From contig CM039126.1 of assembly GCA_022036555.1 (NCBI GenBank), positions 8,538,079 to 8,602,078 of the forward strand: a DNA stretch of 64,000 bases, given 5' to 3'. This stretch comes from Microstegium vimineum. Its lineage: Eukaryota; Streptophyta; Magnoliopsida; Poales; Poaceae. Under the pieces are notes generated by a model. It worked only from the letters and a program-made list of their open reading frames with translations. It had not been told where the DNA came from and made no database searches. The position numbers and the translations under genes were made by a program. Below, in pieces: positions 34,593 through 47,038 of this stretch. Every line of letters starts with the position of its first letter. The first letter of the stretch is position 1.

Positions 34593-35246
34593 GATCGGGC
34601 GGCCGCGACGCAGCGGACGCGCTGGCGTTTGGGGATAAAAAGTCGGGGCTGGGCTTTAGCTCGCCGCTGCTCTACTCTTTTAGCATAGGGTTTATCCTCT
34701 CGACCTCTCCGCTCCTTTGACCCCAACTCGCTTCTCGCACACGGCAGCCGGATTCCGAAGCAGCCACAGGCCCCAGCCATAAGGTACCACCCGCTGGGAT
34801 TCTCGCTTGTTGGGTGTTGGATTTGGCGGGCTTAGGAGTGGGATTGGGAGGGTCGATTTGATGTGCCCCGATCCGATTGGGGTCCTTTTTCTCGTTCTGT
34901 GGACGATTCAGTTAGGTGTTTGGTGCTGCAAAGAGGCGCGCTTGATTTAATCGAGTTCTCCTGTGTGCGTGCATCGAGTGGGCTTTGATCTGCATCTGCT
35001 GTAGGTGTGATGTTTGCGTGTGTGGGGGGATTGGTTGACTAATGAAGTTTACTTTTATTTCTGTGTTCGAATCTAAAGAAATTGGTGCTTATTTCTAGTA
35101 GTTCCCGTCATTTGTCGTGTTTCAATTGAGATTTCGATGGTTGTGGCATTGCTCTCGATATTAGGTTGGTTTTTGACCAATTTATTAAACTCAGCTAGTG
35201 TCTGTCTAAAATTTCAGTTTCTAAATCGTTTAGAGAGTACACGAGA
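34593..35246 (+). promoter_or_regulatory. CPN20 promoter, leader and 5'UTR intron
   Basis: A TATA-like gataaaaag lies at about 34634. CT-rich leader follows. A consensus donor aag|gtac at 34784 and acceptor tttcag ending at 35217 define a probable 5'UTR intron of 434 bp, leaving 29 leader bases before the ATG at 35247. Leader introns are common in plant housekeeping genes. Direct evidence would need transcripts. Confidence 0.5.
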
Positions 35247-38200
35247 ATGTCGTCGGTGCAGCTCTCTGGTGCTGGAGTCGCCGCTGTGGCGTTCACGAAC
35301 AAGGGCCTAGTCTCTCAGCCCGCAGCGCTCCGGGTCTGCTCGTCAAGGCGCTCGGTCCGTAGCCTGGTCGTGAAGGCTGCCACTGTCGTCACCCCAAAGG
35401 TATGCAACCTTAGTCTGTGGCTTTGGGTTGTATTTTGTGCCCAATTTTAACCTGAATGCTCACGATTCACTTGCAAGTGTTTTGTAGAATGTAGTTATGC
35501 TTGTTTGCAGCGTTTGAGTTTAATGTGATGTCATGTTGCAGTACACTTCACTGAAGCCTCTGGGAGATAGGGTGCTTGTGAAGCTTAGTGCCACAGAGGA
35601 GAAGACAATTGGTGGCATCTTGCTTCCATCTACTGCACAGACTAAACCACAAGGAGGTGAGATTGTTGCAGTTGGAGCAGGAAGGACCATTGGTGACAAG
35701 AAAATAGCGGTCGATATAGAGGTAAATTATTGTTCCTGGTGGATTAGTGCCTTTTAATGTCTAATCCATGTTGCACAAAAAAGAACTCTCTGTTAAATTA
35801 TAATGGTGAATTGGTAAGGGAATGTTAAAATTGGAGGTTAAAGGTCTTCTGTGGAAAAGTCATGTGATACCTATATAATCCTACTTTTCTTGTTACTAGG
35901 TACTTTGTGCATCTGATAATTGTACTATAGAACTATTATTTTCTTTCTTATAGCTAATTTGTTACTTGTTGCTTAGATACAAGCCGTACTTGTGAGATTG
36001 AGTTAGAGCAGTCATTGGAAATGCAAAGCAGAAGATATAGCTAATTTGTCACATGGTGTATGGGTACAGGCTGTATAGTATAACTGAGTTTGAGTAGCCC
36101 TGAAGTTCCTTTGTGCTAGACTGCTAAATTAGCATTAGAAATCAGGTTAGCAACCCTCACATCAGCATATATAGTTAGTTATTATCCCTAGTTTATCTCT
36201 AAATACATGGAGATCAGCTGCTCTCTTGTCAGGTTCTTTCCTATTTATAGCTCAGGGTTCCTCTCACAAGAAGCTCAAGTGAGTGTTTCTAGCAAGGAGA
36301 GTCAGGAGTTACTCTATCTCAATCGTGCTAACTTGGAGTTACAAAGCAATTTGTGTATACAGTCTGCAACGTTTTTTTTATGATGCGACACTTTTTATTG
36401 TGTGTTTAAACAGCCTTCCTAAGCTTTTCGAAAAGTATATGGTTTGCACATAGGAATCCTCTAGATCTTTACAAAACTTACACCTGAATTGGATGGATAG
36501 AACTGCTGAACTGCACTGAGTTGTAGTTAGCCGAGCTGCTCGTATCCACATCACATCAAGCTAGAACTTGCCACAATCTTAGGAGCAAGAGACATTTTGG
36601 TTGTCCTACAAATGGTGCCCAAAATACCCACCAAATTTTGGACTAGTAATGTAAACATGAGTAAAACTCTTGACCAAATTTAGTTCGGTACTTTGGTTGT
36701 TGTGGACTCCAGTCCATCCCAATATGGCACGTGGACCATGTACCAAGTTTGGGTTTGCCAAGCTTTTTCTATACTTTTTCTTGAGCCCTAATATTTTTAT
36801 CCGTGCTCTGGAATGTGGAATGGGCAGCTCTACAACTATCTCTCTGTGTGTTGAGGTGGGGGGGGGGGGGGGGGAGATAAGGATGAGTTCAGGCTAATCT
36901 GGTAACTGGTACATAGAGAGAGTTTGGTGGCATGGAGTGCAGGTTGGCCTGGGATCCAGTCCTTGATCCCTGGTTGGTCTAACTGAAAACATTGTTCCTC
37001 AAAAAGGACATACAGGTTTCCATTTTCATATAAAGAATTCATTACGCCTTGGACAAATTGAGTTATGTTCTGGGACTGGGGGTGCACAACTCAAAACTAT
37101 CTCTGCTGATTGATGCACAGAAAGAGCTTTGCATTCTGTTTTATTCTAATTGCAACTGGCAAATTTGTATTAGTTCCTCATAATTAGTGTTAATTGGGGC
37201 CAAGGGAAATGTCTCTAGTTCAGGCCTGAACATACACAAATGGATATTTGGTTGCTTATGAATTGAACTTCCAGTCGTACAAATATGTTCCTTTACCATT
37301 GTGCTCTGCTTTGCATTCAAGTTATGGACTTGTGGTAACCTAATGAGATTAGGATACACCAAGCTCAGCCTGTGCAGGAAATTTGTTTTTACCAAACTTG
37401 CTTTCTGCAGCTTAGCTGGAGCTTAGTATAGCAAGTATGTCTAAATTTACTAGCAGACAAGTTGGATGATGTAATGCTGTCAACCTGTTTTCATGTGTGC
37501 ACTACTGCCTAAGTGCTTATTGTTTGGCACTCTTTCATTCATTTCCCATGAAATGTTTGGCCTTAATGTGTATCCCTTTGTCTTTTAGACTGGAGCGCAA
37601 GTAGTGTACTCAAAGTATGCTGGGACTGAGATTGAATTCAATGACACAAAGCATCTTATTCTCAAAGAAGACGATATCATCGGTATTCTTGAGACAGATG
37701 ATGTGAAGGATATGAAGCCTCTCAATGACCGAGTTCTCATCAAGGTATACATTCTTTCCTGTTGCAACAACTGTCGTAGATGTTTATATTTTGGGTTGGA
37801 GTTTTGTGACTTCTGTCATATTCTGCTCTTGTACAGCATGTATAAAGTTACATTTTTCGTGGCATGCCATGACAGGTTGCAGAAGCTGAAGACAAAACTC
37901 CTGGGGGCCTTATCCTCACTGAAACAACTAAAGAGAAGCCGTCCATCGGAACGGTGAGTTCTTGCCACCAGCTTGCCTATAAGAATTTATTTATTACCTT
38001 GTGCTAGTTGCAGCTTTCAGGATTCGATACCTCAAGATACATGTACAGGAGACAGCACTAGCAAAGTGTCACGGAACCGCCCAACCTATAAGAGCACTAG
38101 TATAATGATCATCATTCCTGACGACACTTTCACACTAGAGCCCATATAAGCCCGGTAGTCCTAGAAATCTCGAAGGATCTCAAACCACAATTAGTAACAA

Positions 38201-41200
38201 CCCGAGATCGAACACTAGATTCAGGAACCGCACACCCACAGTGATAAGTTCGAAACAAAATAATATTACAACTGAGTTTAAAACAGTGTTATTACAACAC
38301 CAGGTTCAAATCAAAGTAGCGGAAATTTAGGTTTCACAAAACCCATTGCAAACTGTTTAACACAGATATAGTGCCGACTGATGGTGGTGGCCCATTAAGC
38401 TCTGCGTCACGACGGTGGTAAGCGATGTTCCCCACCACTTGCTGGTGGCGAAGCATACGCTCACGAGCCTCAGCTGCCTCCTCTCGGAGTATAGCTGCGT
38501 CTCTCGTCCTACGTCTCCTTGGCTGCCCTCCTGAGACGTTGATTGTATCTACCAAGTCCTTGTAGGAACATCTCACTGGTCCGGAGACGTGCCACACTGA
38601 ACAGATAGGAATCCTCTCTGGCAAAAAGAGTCTTGAGCACTGCATGCATAGCACTCATAGCCGGTCCTGAACTGCCAGCTCTCTCATCCCTGTTCCTGAT
38701 CAAGGGATTCCCCATCTCCTGGTACCAAAGAGTAGTGTCAGGGCTATCCTCTGGAAAAGTCCCCGTTGCACCCTGGTCCAAAGCTGCACTATGCTCTTGG
38801 CGGATCTGACAAAGAATGGTCAGAGCTACAGACTGAGCCCCTTCCCAAGGACTGCTGGCTATGGCCTCAGAGTACCACCTCCTCTACAAAGGTGCCTCGG
38901 AGCTGCCATCTGTAACAAGTTTTTAACCTTTTTGTGAGAACATGTATTTTACAGATTTAAGCATTTAACAGGTAAAAAAGATACATATTTAATAAGGGAG
39001 GGAATTAAATGCAATATGATGAGACATGATGCATGCACGTACTTTACGTCCTCACATTCCTATGAAAGCAAACCTTTCGCTAAGAACGTTCTAGACGGTG
39101 GCATACATACGTTCTCTTATAAATACGCAACTAAACGATCTACACGATTCGCTGTTAGTGTACCTGCAGAAGATTTATTTCAGCCCAACCCAACAGTATG
39201 AATAATGCATTGCTGAAATTTAAATCTAATATTCACTTAGGTGTACACCCTGTATACACGTAAGCAGCATATATACACAGTTCTTCGTCCTAATGACGGC
39301 ATCGTCACAACAGACGGCAACACCCGCACATGGATGCCATCTCATAATCTTGTGTGGAACATGATTATGGTTCGAACATCATATAAGCATTCCCCTAGAT
39401 CGGCAGTGTATCCGATACAAGCCTCACAACTCACCTTACCTTTGGCGTAGCGCAAAAAATTGAATCCATACAACACCATCAATGAAGCACCCCATATACC
39501 AACCATATGGACATAACAAAAATATATGCAATCCCTAAGTTGTATATTTTAGCCACTAAACTTCTATTGCAAACAAGGGATAACATGCAAACTTATAGTT
39601 TGAATAATTAAAACTTTAGCGTGAAAACAAAATGTTGAAACACTCTGAACTATAACTGAATCTTGCTCTGATACCAGCTGTCACGGAACCGCCTAACCTA
39701 TAAGAGCACTAGTATAATGATCATCATTCCTGACGACACTTCACACTAGTATAAGCCCGGTAGTCCTAGAAATCTCGAAGGATCTCAAACCACAATTAGT
39801 AACAACCCAAGATCGAACACTAGATTCAGTAACCGCACATCCACAGTGTGAATCTCTTCGTTGTAGAGAGATTAACACTTACCCTTCTTTTGCAACCTGT
39901 AATAGAGCTTCTCTTCCGAGGTTAGCTCTCTTACACCTGCATTAAACAAGTTTCATGTTTAAGACATTTGCTAACTTACACAAGGCAAACCATCACTTGC
40001 AACACACACAACATGACATACAACCACTAAAAACAGCAGCTGAAAGAAAGCTGTGTAGCTGGAGCTACACACAACCAAAAATTACAAACTAAAACATTCT
40101 GAAAGCTCATGAAATTATCTACAAAACATTCCATAAACTCTCTAGCTAAATCTATCATTTAAAAGGCCTAACAGACACATCAAGCAAGACTGTTTTGAAG
40201 AAACAGCAAAACACAGATTTGAAGATAAACTTGTAAAAAGCACCCAGGTTAAAATAAACAAGTTATGGCTGTGAAAATTTAACACTAGGTAGATTAACAA
40301 GTTATCTATAACAAAGTATATTGTAGCTACTGCTGAAACTAACCAAAAGCAGCTCAAACAGTTCTAACAAGAAACATGCTTAAGCTGTTTTTGACAGATT
40401 TCAGACAACACCTAAAACAGATATAAAGCTGTTAACTAGTATTCCAAAAATTATGATAAAATTAGACAAGCTAGTTTACATAATTAGCTACCACTTTGGT
40501 ATTCACCACCTCAACAGAAGACATACACAAAACAGGGTTAAAATTAGTTCTTTGCTGGTGATGAGGAAAACAAGCATTTTTATACAACAATTACTTTAAC
40601 AATTTGAAAAGTGTAAAACAACAGATTTCACATTTTTCTTAGCTTATACTAAGCAAGTAACATATGTACAAAAATTAACAAGCATAACAAACACATTTAA
40701 CTTAACTTAGCAATTTAAACAAGATTGCATTTAAATAAACAAGCACACAACCAAAAGAACTATAATATGTAACTAAATTACAGGTCACTAGTACTTTAAC
40801 ATTTTTCATGGGAAGTTCATGCTGAGACAAGCTCAACACAACAAGAACCATGATTTTAGCACCTACTAAACTTTAGTTATGAATTAAAAAGTTATACTAA
40901 GCATATAAAGCTTGCTGTTCATTTTACTTAAAACAACACAGAAAAACAGTAACAACAGGTTACTTAACATTTTTCATGCATAGAGAAAAACATAACAAAT
41001 CTAACAAAACTAATTTCACATTTTTAGCATTTTTCTGAAATTAGTTATGAATTTCCAAAGTTAGCACACAAAACTGAAAAAGACAAAACAGAGAAACACT
41101 ACTGAGTCTATGACACATGGGACCCACTGGTCAGCTCTTCCCCCAACAGAGCCGACGCATCACAGGTGCTCGACCGTTGGTTCCTCGCCGGCGGTGAGGT

Positions 41201-43160
41201 TTCCGGCCGAACCAACCCCATGGTCATGCTCTCCTTCGCAACCCGCATCGATCCATGTAGCTGGTTGTACCCCAGGTCCACCGGAGCATGCTCGACGGCG
41301 TCCATGGCGACACGTCGGCGCTGCGATTCTTGCGCTGGCCGGCGCAAGCTTCTTCTGGCCAAAATGGCGGCAGCTACACCTACACTGAACCCTAGCGGTT
41401 CGATCTAGCCTGGATTGAGGCGGTGCAAACCCTCCGATGAGCTCGGCCACATGCACAGCGGCACGGTGGCGAGTTCACGGCGGCGCGACACTTCTGTTCC
41501 GGTGGCGGTGATGCGCTAAAGCTTCAACCGACTCCGGCTATCTAACCACGACCTAACCAACTAACCCTAACACAACAGAGACGAGCTCAAGCGACACTAC
41601 CGAGCCTAGAGCGACACTACCGAGCCTAGCGTAACCCCCGCGGCGTTGCGAGTGCCATGCGCTCGCGCGCGGCGGAGTTCCCGTTCCGGCGAACCCTAAC
41701 CCTAATCGCTTCAACCAACACCTCGGCGAGCATCTACACCCTCTGGGCTACCGCGTACAAGGGCTAGAAGAAAGGGAGGGGCTCTGGATTGGGCTGGCCA
41801 CGGCGGCGCGAAGCTCGGCGGAGCTTAGGTCAACAATGGCGGCTCTGTTCTGCGCGGTATGGCTCACCTGAGCGGTTAGCGTGGAAGCGGTGTGGTGCAA
41901 ACGACGGAGCGGAGCAAAGTGAAGCGGTGGGTGGGTTTTTGGCGGCCAATGCGGCGGTGCGCTTCGCGGTGGAGCTCGGCGACTGCGCTGCTGCAGCAAT
42001 GGCGCTGCTCTTCGCTTTCGGGCGCAAGGCAGAGAGGAGAGGGAGAGAGTGAGGGCAAGAGGCGTCTGGTCGCGAGGTGGAGTGTGCGGATAGCCAAAGG
42101 CGTGACCGGCGCGGGTCCAACTCCGGCGTACGGTGGCCACGTGGCGTCCAACTCCTGCGGCGGTCGGCCACGACCGACAGCGCGCTCAGCTCTGCTCGTT
42201 TGAAATCCGATCAGGCCGACTGACAGCGGGTTTTCAAACGTGATTAGCTCTCTAACCTCTGCGTCTTAGCTTCAACTAATTGCACACTTTTGTAGAGCTA
42301 TAGTTGAACTTCAACTTCGGTGCAATTTGTTTGAACTGAAACGGCCTAGATTTGAAACTACAAGCACTCAAACAGGGTAACTTTCAAACTGCAAACCACC
42401 TTAAGACTTAGGCAAATTCAGAAACTAAACCACCCCCAAATCAGCCTTAATTGACCAATTAGGGTATTTTAGGATCCAAATCACCTCAAGGTAATTAAAC
42501 AAAGTTTGTTCATAATTAAAAACTCTACAACTTTGCTTAAACCAACTTCTTCATACAAGGTCATTTGCAAAGTCAACATTGTTAACTTAAGCAAAAGGGT
42601 TCCTAGGGTCAACCATGAGAGCTTAACCCTAGAAGCCTATTTGGACTTGATCATAAACATAAACATGGTTTCATTTTCATCCCTAAGCATTTCTAGATGG
42701 TCATTAGTGATCAAAACATCAAGCACTTGGTTATACAAGCATAACTCATATATAGCTAGGTGTAGGTTTAACACATACACATATGCAAACAAGGTGATCA
42801 CTTAGGGTTATCATTTCATGTGATCATGGAAATGCATGAATGCAATGATGCTTGTGTTCATGCTCATGAAATGATATGCAATGCAAGCTTAACACCTAGG
42901 GTGTTACACAAAGTATTCACGGTCTGATCGTTAAAGACGATTGCCATCAGAATACATTTAGCTAAAGCTCTGTTTCATCGTTGCAGGTTGTAGCTGTTGG
43001 CCCGGGTCCTTTGGACGAGGAAGGCAAGAGACAGCCACTGTCAGTGCCGGCGGGCAGCACGGTACTCTACTCCAAGTATGCAGGGAGCGAGTTCAAGGGC
43101 GCTGATGGCACGGGCTTCATTGTGCTGAGAGCGGCGGATGTGATGGCTGTCCTGTCTTGA
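35247..43160 (+). CDS. CPN20: 20-kDa chloroplast co-chaperonin (tandem Cpn10 domains)
   Basis: A plastid co-chaperonin that caps the Cpn60 barrel and assists folding of imported and stromal proteins such as Rubisco subunits. Exons: 35247-35399, 35542-35721, 37589-37744, 37876-37953, 42987-43160, all phase 0, giving 246 residues, the normal family length. Residues 1 to about 50 form a Ser/Arg/Ala-rich transit peptide (MSSVQLSGAG...RRSVRSLVVKA). Two Cpn10 domains follow: about 51-150 (SLKPLGDRVLVKL, mobile loop KTIGGILLP, VVYSKYAGTEIEF) and about 157-246 (KPLNDRVLIKV, mobile loop KTPGGLILTE, VLYSKYAGSEFKG). The second domain ends LRAADVMAVLS. The gene is intact despite a 4.8-kb retrotransposon in intron 4 (37954-42986, 5,033 bp). 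Splice sites around that intron are consensus (acg|gtgagt, gttgcag|g). Confidence 0.96.
36858..36874 (+). repeat. Run of 17 G in CPN20 intron 2
   Basis: An uninterrupted G tract on the transcribed sense strand inside intron 2 (35722-37588). Nothing else is recognised in this 1.87-kb intron. Confidence 0.9.
38334..38900 (-). pseudogene. Remnant internal coding sequence of the retrotransposon
   Basis: Minus-strand frames at 38781-38509 and 38654-38334 overlap and together read as one hydrophilic, Arg-rich protein fragment (DTTLWYQEMGNPLI; EEAAEARERMLRHQQ). The position after the PBS suits a gag or pre-gag product, but no nucleic-acid-binding knuckle is visible and I do not recognise the family. 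A frame change separates the pieces. Confidence 0.35.
39665..39676 (-). other. Primer-binding site (initiator tRNA-Met)
   Basis: TGGTATCAGAGC on the minus strand, two bases inside the 5' LTR. This is the classical PBS of many plant LTR retrotransposons and fixes the element's orientation. Confidence 0.85.
39679..42908 (-). repeat. Full-length 5' LTR (3,230 bp)
   Basis: Begins tgtaacaccctaggtg and ends ggttccgtgaca on the minus strand. It contains a GC-rich block (41100-42200) with many open frames and a long AT-rich half (39850-41100), and no recognisable protein. The terminal 170 bp is repeated at 38067-38243. Confidence 0.8.
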
Positions 43161-44280
43161 GCCTTTCGAGTTTCGTCTCCGGCTCTTACTGTAGTTTGCA
43201 GCCAATAGTTGTGGAAGTGGTACGAATTCGATCGCTTTGTGGTGATCATCACAACATGCTAATACTGTCCCGGACAATCGGCTAGAATTTGTGTGCACAC
43301 GAGCACGGTTACCTGTGTGGGGTTTATAAACGTCAGCATCTGATAGTGAGAGCACTCAGTTACTTTTACAAAGGATTTTTATTAGGGGTGACACCCTTCC
43401 TTTCTGTCTTCTACTGTTTCCTTGATTCTGGACTTCTGTTCCGTACCCCAATGAGATGAGGGTTCACGAATCACGATGATCTTGCGGCTTCTTGTTGCCG
43501 AAAGTTATGGTAATGAGCTCTGCTTTTCGGCAGCACTGGAAGACCTCTGCCCTCTGCTATGACTAGGAGACGTTTGGATCTTTATAGTCGCGGACTCGCG
43601 GCTATGAGGTATCCAAATCGGTGGGTTAAGCTTCAGTCTCGTCCAACGACTCGGGTGGGTTATACTTTAGCCTCAGTTCAACCTGTCTTTAGTTCTTTTT
43701 AATCTATGTATTCAAATAACATATGCTTTCTCTGTAATCTATGTATCCAAATAACATACGAGTCCCAAGTAAGAAGATATTAGGATCTATGGGCTAATAA
43801 GGGTATGAACAAGGAAAAAGGATATGGCTCCTGATGCAAATGCATAAAAGAGGAAGTACAAAAGTGGCTGGGATGATTTAAAAGTAGTCTAGGATTTTCA
43901 ATGCAAAACTAGTTTCTAATTTTTAGGAGTAAGATATTGAAAATAGTTGGAGAATGGCAATAAATATGCTCCTAGTTGGAGAATGGCAATAAATATGCTC
44001 CCTACTATTTTTGATCCTAGGATCCAAACACCATCTAAGTTTATTTTGATTCTATGGTTCTGTTTTAACTGTAGAAACCATTTATTTATCCCTACCTCTC
44101 TAGTCTCTAGGCTACACAGCTCGTTTCTTTCTTTCTTTTCTTTTGATTGCATTTTCATACAAGGCTTTGTGGGGATATTTCCAGATTCACCTCGATCCAC
44201 ATGTGTTGGGCTAGATTCGGATGAAATTTAATTTAAATTTCATTCTAATCCAAATAAGGCCTAAAGAAATAAAAATAATA
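43161..44280. other. CPN20 3' region and MITE-like debris
   Basis: CPN20 3' untranslated sequence probably extends a few hundred bases. At 43944-44002 a 29-bp unit (tagttggagaatggcaataa...) is duplicated in tandem. Motifs agacgtttggatct (about 43568) and gatccaaacaccatct (about 44020) look like ends of a decayed MITE. A palindrome, attcggatgaaatttaa/aaatttcattctaatcc, lies at about 44214-44252. No gene. Confidence 0.4.
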
Positions 44281-44417
44281 CTCTCCCGTTCCAAACTATA
44301 AGCCACTTTAAGTTTTTTGGTACATAGATTTTGGTATTATATATATACATAGCAAACTTGGTTTATAAAATAATAAAGTTAAAAGAGACTTATATTTTAA
44401 TTTGGAAATAATGCTCC
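44281..44417. mobile_element. Stowaway MITE, partial
   Basis: It starts ctctcccgttccaaactataa after TA and contains the ggtacatagatttt and acatagcaaac motifs shared with the intact copy at 48545-48693. The right end is eroded. Confidence 0.65.
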
Positions 44418-44904
44418 AAGTATACACGGACCCTGACGTCACGGGTTACATCGTTCAAACTAGGCGCGTGTGATTGCCAGCCACTTATCTCCTGAGACTG
44501 AGACAGACTGTGGTCGTTCAAAATTTCGAGTTTGCTTTGATGATTGCTGGATGCATGAGCATGACTGACAACTCCAAGCGGGTCCCCAGATTGCCGTCTT
44601 GTTTTAGAAGTCCTGTTAGACCTTGCTAACGGATTGACTTCGAATTTGCCGCTTACCTGTAGACTTTGTAGTCAAACCTTTATTTGTTCCTCGGTTCCTC
44701 CAAGCAAAGCAAGCATGCATATATCTTGGTTGGTTTGCCGCCTGAGAAGAGCATACAGAGAAAAAAACATATACTCTGCGCGCGTTTAGTTTTTGCTCTG
44801 CGCTATTGCTTGGTAGGAATACTACGACGTTTGGGTTAGCGACGAGTGGCGAGCGCGAGGTTAGCGACGAGCGGCGAGCGTGAGAAGCAAGCACGTTCGC
44901 TTAA

Positions 44905-45230
44905 AGACCTGTTTGGTACAACTCACAATAGCTTTATGAAGTTGTTTTAAGCTATTTTTTTTGTCAAACATCTCTTTTCAAAACAGCTTCATCCATAAAG
45001 CTATTTTTCTCTCCCTCTTATAAAGATATGAAGTGGGATGAAGCTGAAAATAGTAACTTATTATAGCTCTCCCCCCTTTCTCTATCATATCCATGCATAA
45101 AGTTGTTGGTGAAACTGTTTTGCCAAATATTTTTTCTAAAATAGCTCAGCTTCACTTAGAAATTTGCTCATGAAGCTATTTTCTAAAAAAACAGCTTCAC
45201 TAGTGAAGCAGAGCTGTACCAAACAGGCCC
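44905..45230. mobile_element. Tourist-like MITE (326 bp)
   Basis: The ends agacctgtttggtacaactc and gagctgtaccaaacaggccc are inverted copies, flanked by taa on both sides (44902-44904 and 45231-45233). A 3-bp TAA target fits PIF/Harbinger. The interior is rich in gaagct/agcttc palindromes and noncoding. It sits in a GC-rich tract with gcgagcg repeats. Confidence 0.8.
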
Positions 45231-45778
45231 TAAGAAAGCGCGAGCGCGGACGAACGCGACAACGTACGAGAGGCGAGTGGGCGCGGTGCGAATGGGAACG
45301 GCGAGTGTGCGTGGCGCGTTGAGGTCATTCACGTAGCTGCTGCTGGGCTAAAATGTTGTTCTTTTAGCAAACGACTCGACCTGCCCTGCCAGGGACATTT
45401 TTATCCGATATACGAAGTGAGCATATAAGTTGGGGTGAAACAACTTATGAACTTATAAATTGGGGTGACTTATAAGTTGGAATGTTTGGCAAAATAAGTC
45501 ACTTTTTCACTTTTAGACTTATAAGTAGGTGACTTATTTAGAACCAAACATGACCTTATATAGCTATTTGTTGTTAGTACCAGATTATTACCAGTATGAT
45601 ATTATTGTTTCACAATATTTGTCGGGCCTACATATCTATGTGGATGCGGTTTAGTATTTCAGTAAGTCTACACAATACAATCGACCAAATTTCTGCATTG
45701 TTAGCATCAGTTACATGTAGTGTATCCAATGCAATAATATCCAATATATACCCTATATATATACATATATATATATAT
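45231..45778. other. Intergenic DNA with an eroded palindromic repeat
   Basis: At about 45415-45560 several direct and inverted copies of cttataagttgg/acttataagt occur, ending in accaaacatgacctta. This is probably the remains of a MITE related to elements that start with a taaggtcatgtttggt-like end. A (TA)n tract follows at about 45757-45780. Confidence 0.4.
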
Positions 45779-46281
45779 ATAGTTTTTTTTACTCCTACAT
45801 GCATTCTCATTTATCAGTTTGAGTATATTTATATACTCATTTAGATACTCGAAAACTTACCGTGTAAAAAAAATCAAAAAGCCCATACTTTTTTAATATA
45901 TTATTACAATATACTATAGTTATAATATGTAAAATAAATATAACCATATACTCTCTATATATTTGCATACATCGTACACATACTAACCTAAATAGTCTAT
46001 GATCACATACTTTATGTATATATACTTCATCAGTTCATATACATCATAGATCTAAAGTTATACATGTAAGAGTAACTACACGTAGGTATAGAAAGTAATA
46101 TGTCTCTTTCTACACGCTACACCTACATGTGTAGTTACTTTCACCTGTATGAAATTTTTCGCACGGTAAATTTTTGAGTATCTTAAATTAAAAAGAGTAT
46201 ATAAACATACTCAAACTTATAAATAAGTATGTATATATATTAGTGGTTTATTAAAGATAAAAAAACTCACCCTATATATAT
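45779..46281. mobile_element. Long-TIR MITE embedded in TA repeats (Micron-like)
   Basis: About 100-110 bp at each end are inverted copies: left has gtttgagtatatttatatactca, then gatactcgaaaacttaccgtg; right, inverted, has gtttgagtatgtttatatactc, then gatactcaaaaatttaccgtg. Both outer flanks are (TA)n. Insertion into TA microsatellites is described for the rice Micron MITE family; assignment to it here is by analogy. Noncoding. Confidence 0.7.
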
Positions 46282-46675
46282 AACACTTTTACTGCTGAAT
46301 TTTTCAACCAAACCGCGTGAGGTATTCAGTGCTGGAGCTGCGATTCTGAGAATCAATACGGATGATCTTTCAAAAAGAAGCCGGGAATGGCGTCGCCACC
46401 AGCCAGCTGTCCCCAAGTGCCTTCCAAACGATCGTACTACATCGTTGTCAGCCAGGCCCAGCTGTATACGTAAGTACGGTGGATCTGATTTGATTTGATT
46501 TGAACTGGTCGGATCATTGGTACGCTCATCTCACCACACAAATTCGGGGAGACCATCGAACCAGTAAGTCAGTAACCATGACCGTACACCTACAAAATAG
46601 AGTCTAGAGCACACATCGCCATAATAACCATCTACTCCTAATCAATCGTTCGTTAGGCAGCCTCCGATGGTACGG

Positions 46676-46823
46676 TGTCGCACAACGACGACGATGACGA
46701 TAATAATAATCTTAACAGTAACAATAATAGTAGTAATAGTAATAGCATGTAGTTATAGTATAGTAGTAATAGTAATAGTACTACTATACTAACAATAGCA
46801 GTATTATCAGTAGTAATATATGA
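46676..46823. repeat. Compound trinucleotide microsatellite
   Basis: An impure run of acg, ata, taa and tag triplets. It is directly abutted by the target duplication of the following SINE. Confidence 0.8.
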
Positions 46824-47038
46824 TTTTTTTTATCAGGTATAATTTGGACGCTTCGTACACATGCTTAGAAGAGGTTGGGAGGCTTCCCTCCAGTGCGCGG
46901 GAGTGCACCGAATACGTACACGTGCGTATACCTGAAAAATTTAGGATAAATCCTAGAAAATGGTGCAACGCCAAGATTTGAACCCTGGATGTAGCGTCTC
47001 ACTGGACGGTCTTACCATTGGACCACAGTCCCATTCAC
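46824..47038 (-). mobile_element. tRNA-derived SINE (minus orientation)
   Basis: The target duplication agtaatatatga occurs at 46812-46823 and 47039-47050. On the minus strand the head reads tggtccaatggtaagaccg (A-box-like) and ggttcaaatcttgg (B box), as in a tRNA. A body and an A-tract follow (poly-T on +). Confidence 0.85.

Larger units (their letters stand above)
38067..42908 (-). mobile_element. Truncated LTR retrotransposon in CPN20 intron 4
   Basis: The target duplication caaag is present at 38062-38066 and 42909-42913. The element is oriented on the minus strand. Its 5' LTR is 42908-39679 (TGTAACACCC...CCGTGACA on the minus strand). A two-base gap and the primer-binding site TGGTATCAGAGC (complementary to plant initiator tRNA-Met) follow at 39676-39665. 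About 1.4 kb of internal DNA comes next, and then only 177 bp of the 3' LTR (38243-38067). The internal gag-pol region and most of the 3' LTR are missing. The long LTR and TGTAACACCC start suggest a Gypsy-type element, but this is inference because no pol remains. Confidence 0.88.

Noticed and set aside
33935..34780. Several frames of 111-156 codons near the right end of the Myb-like element
   Set aside because: They overlap on both strands in GC-rich DNA spanning the element edge and the CPN20 promoter; no domain.
41108..42203. Multiple 80-130-codon frames in CPN20 intron 4
   Set aside because: They lie inside the GC-rich part of the LTR and show no retroviral or host domain.
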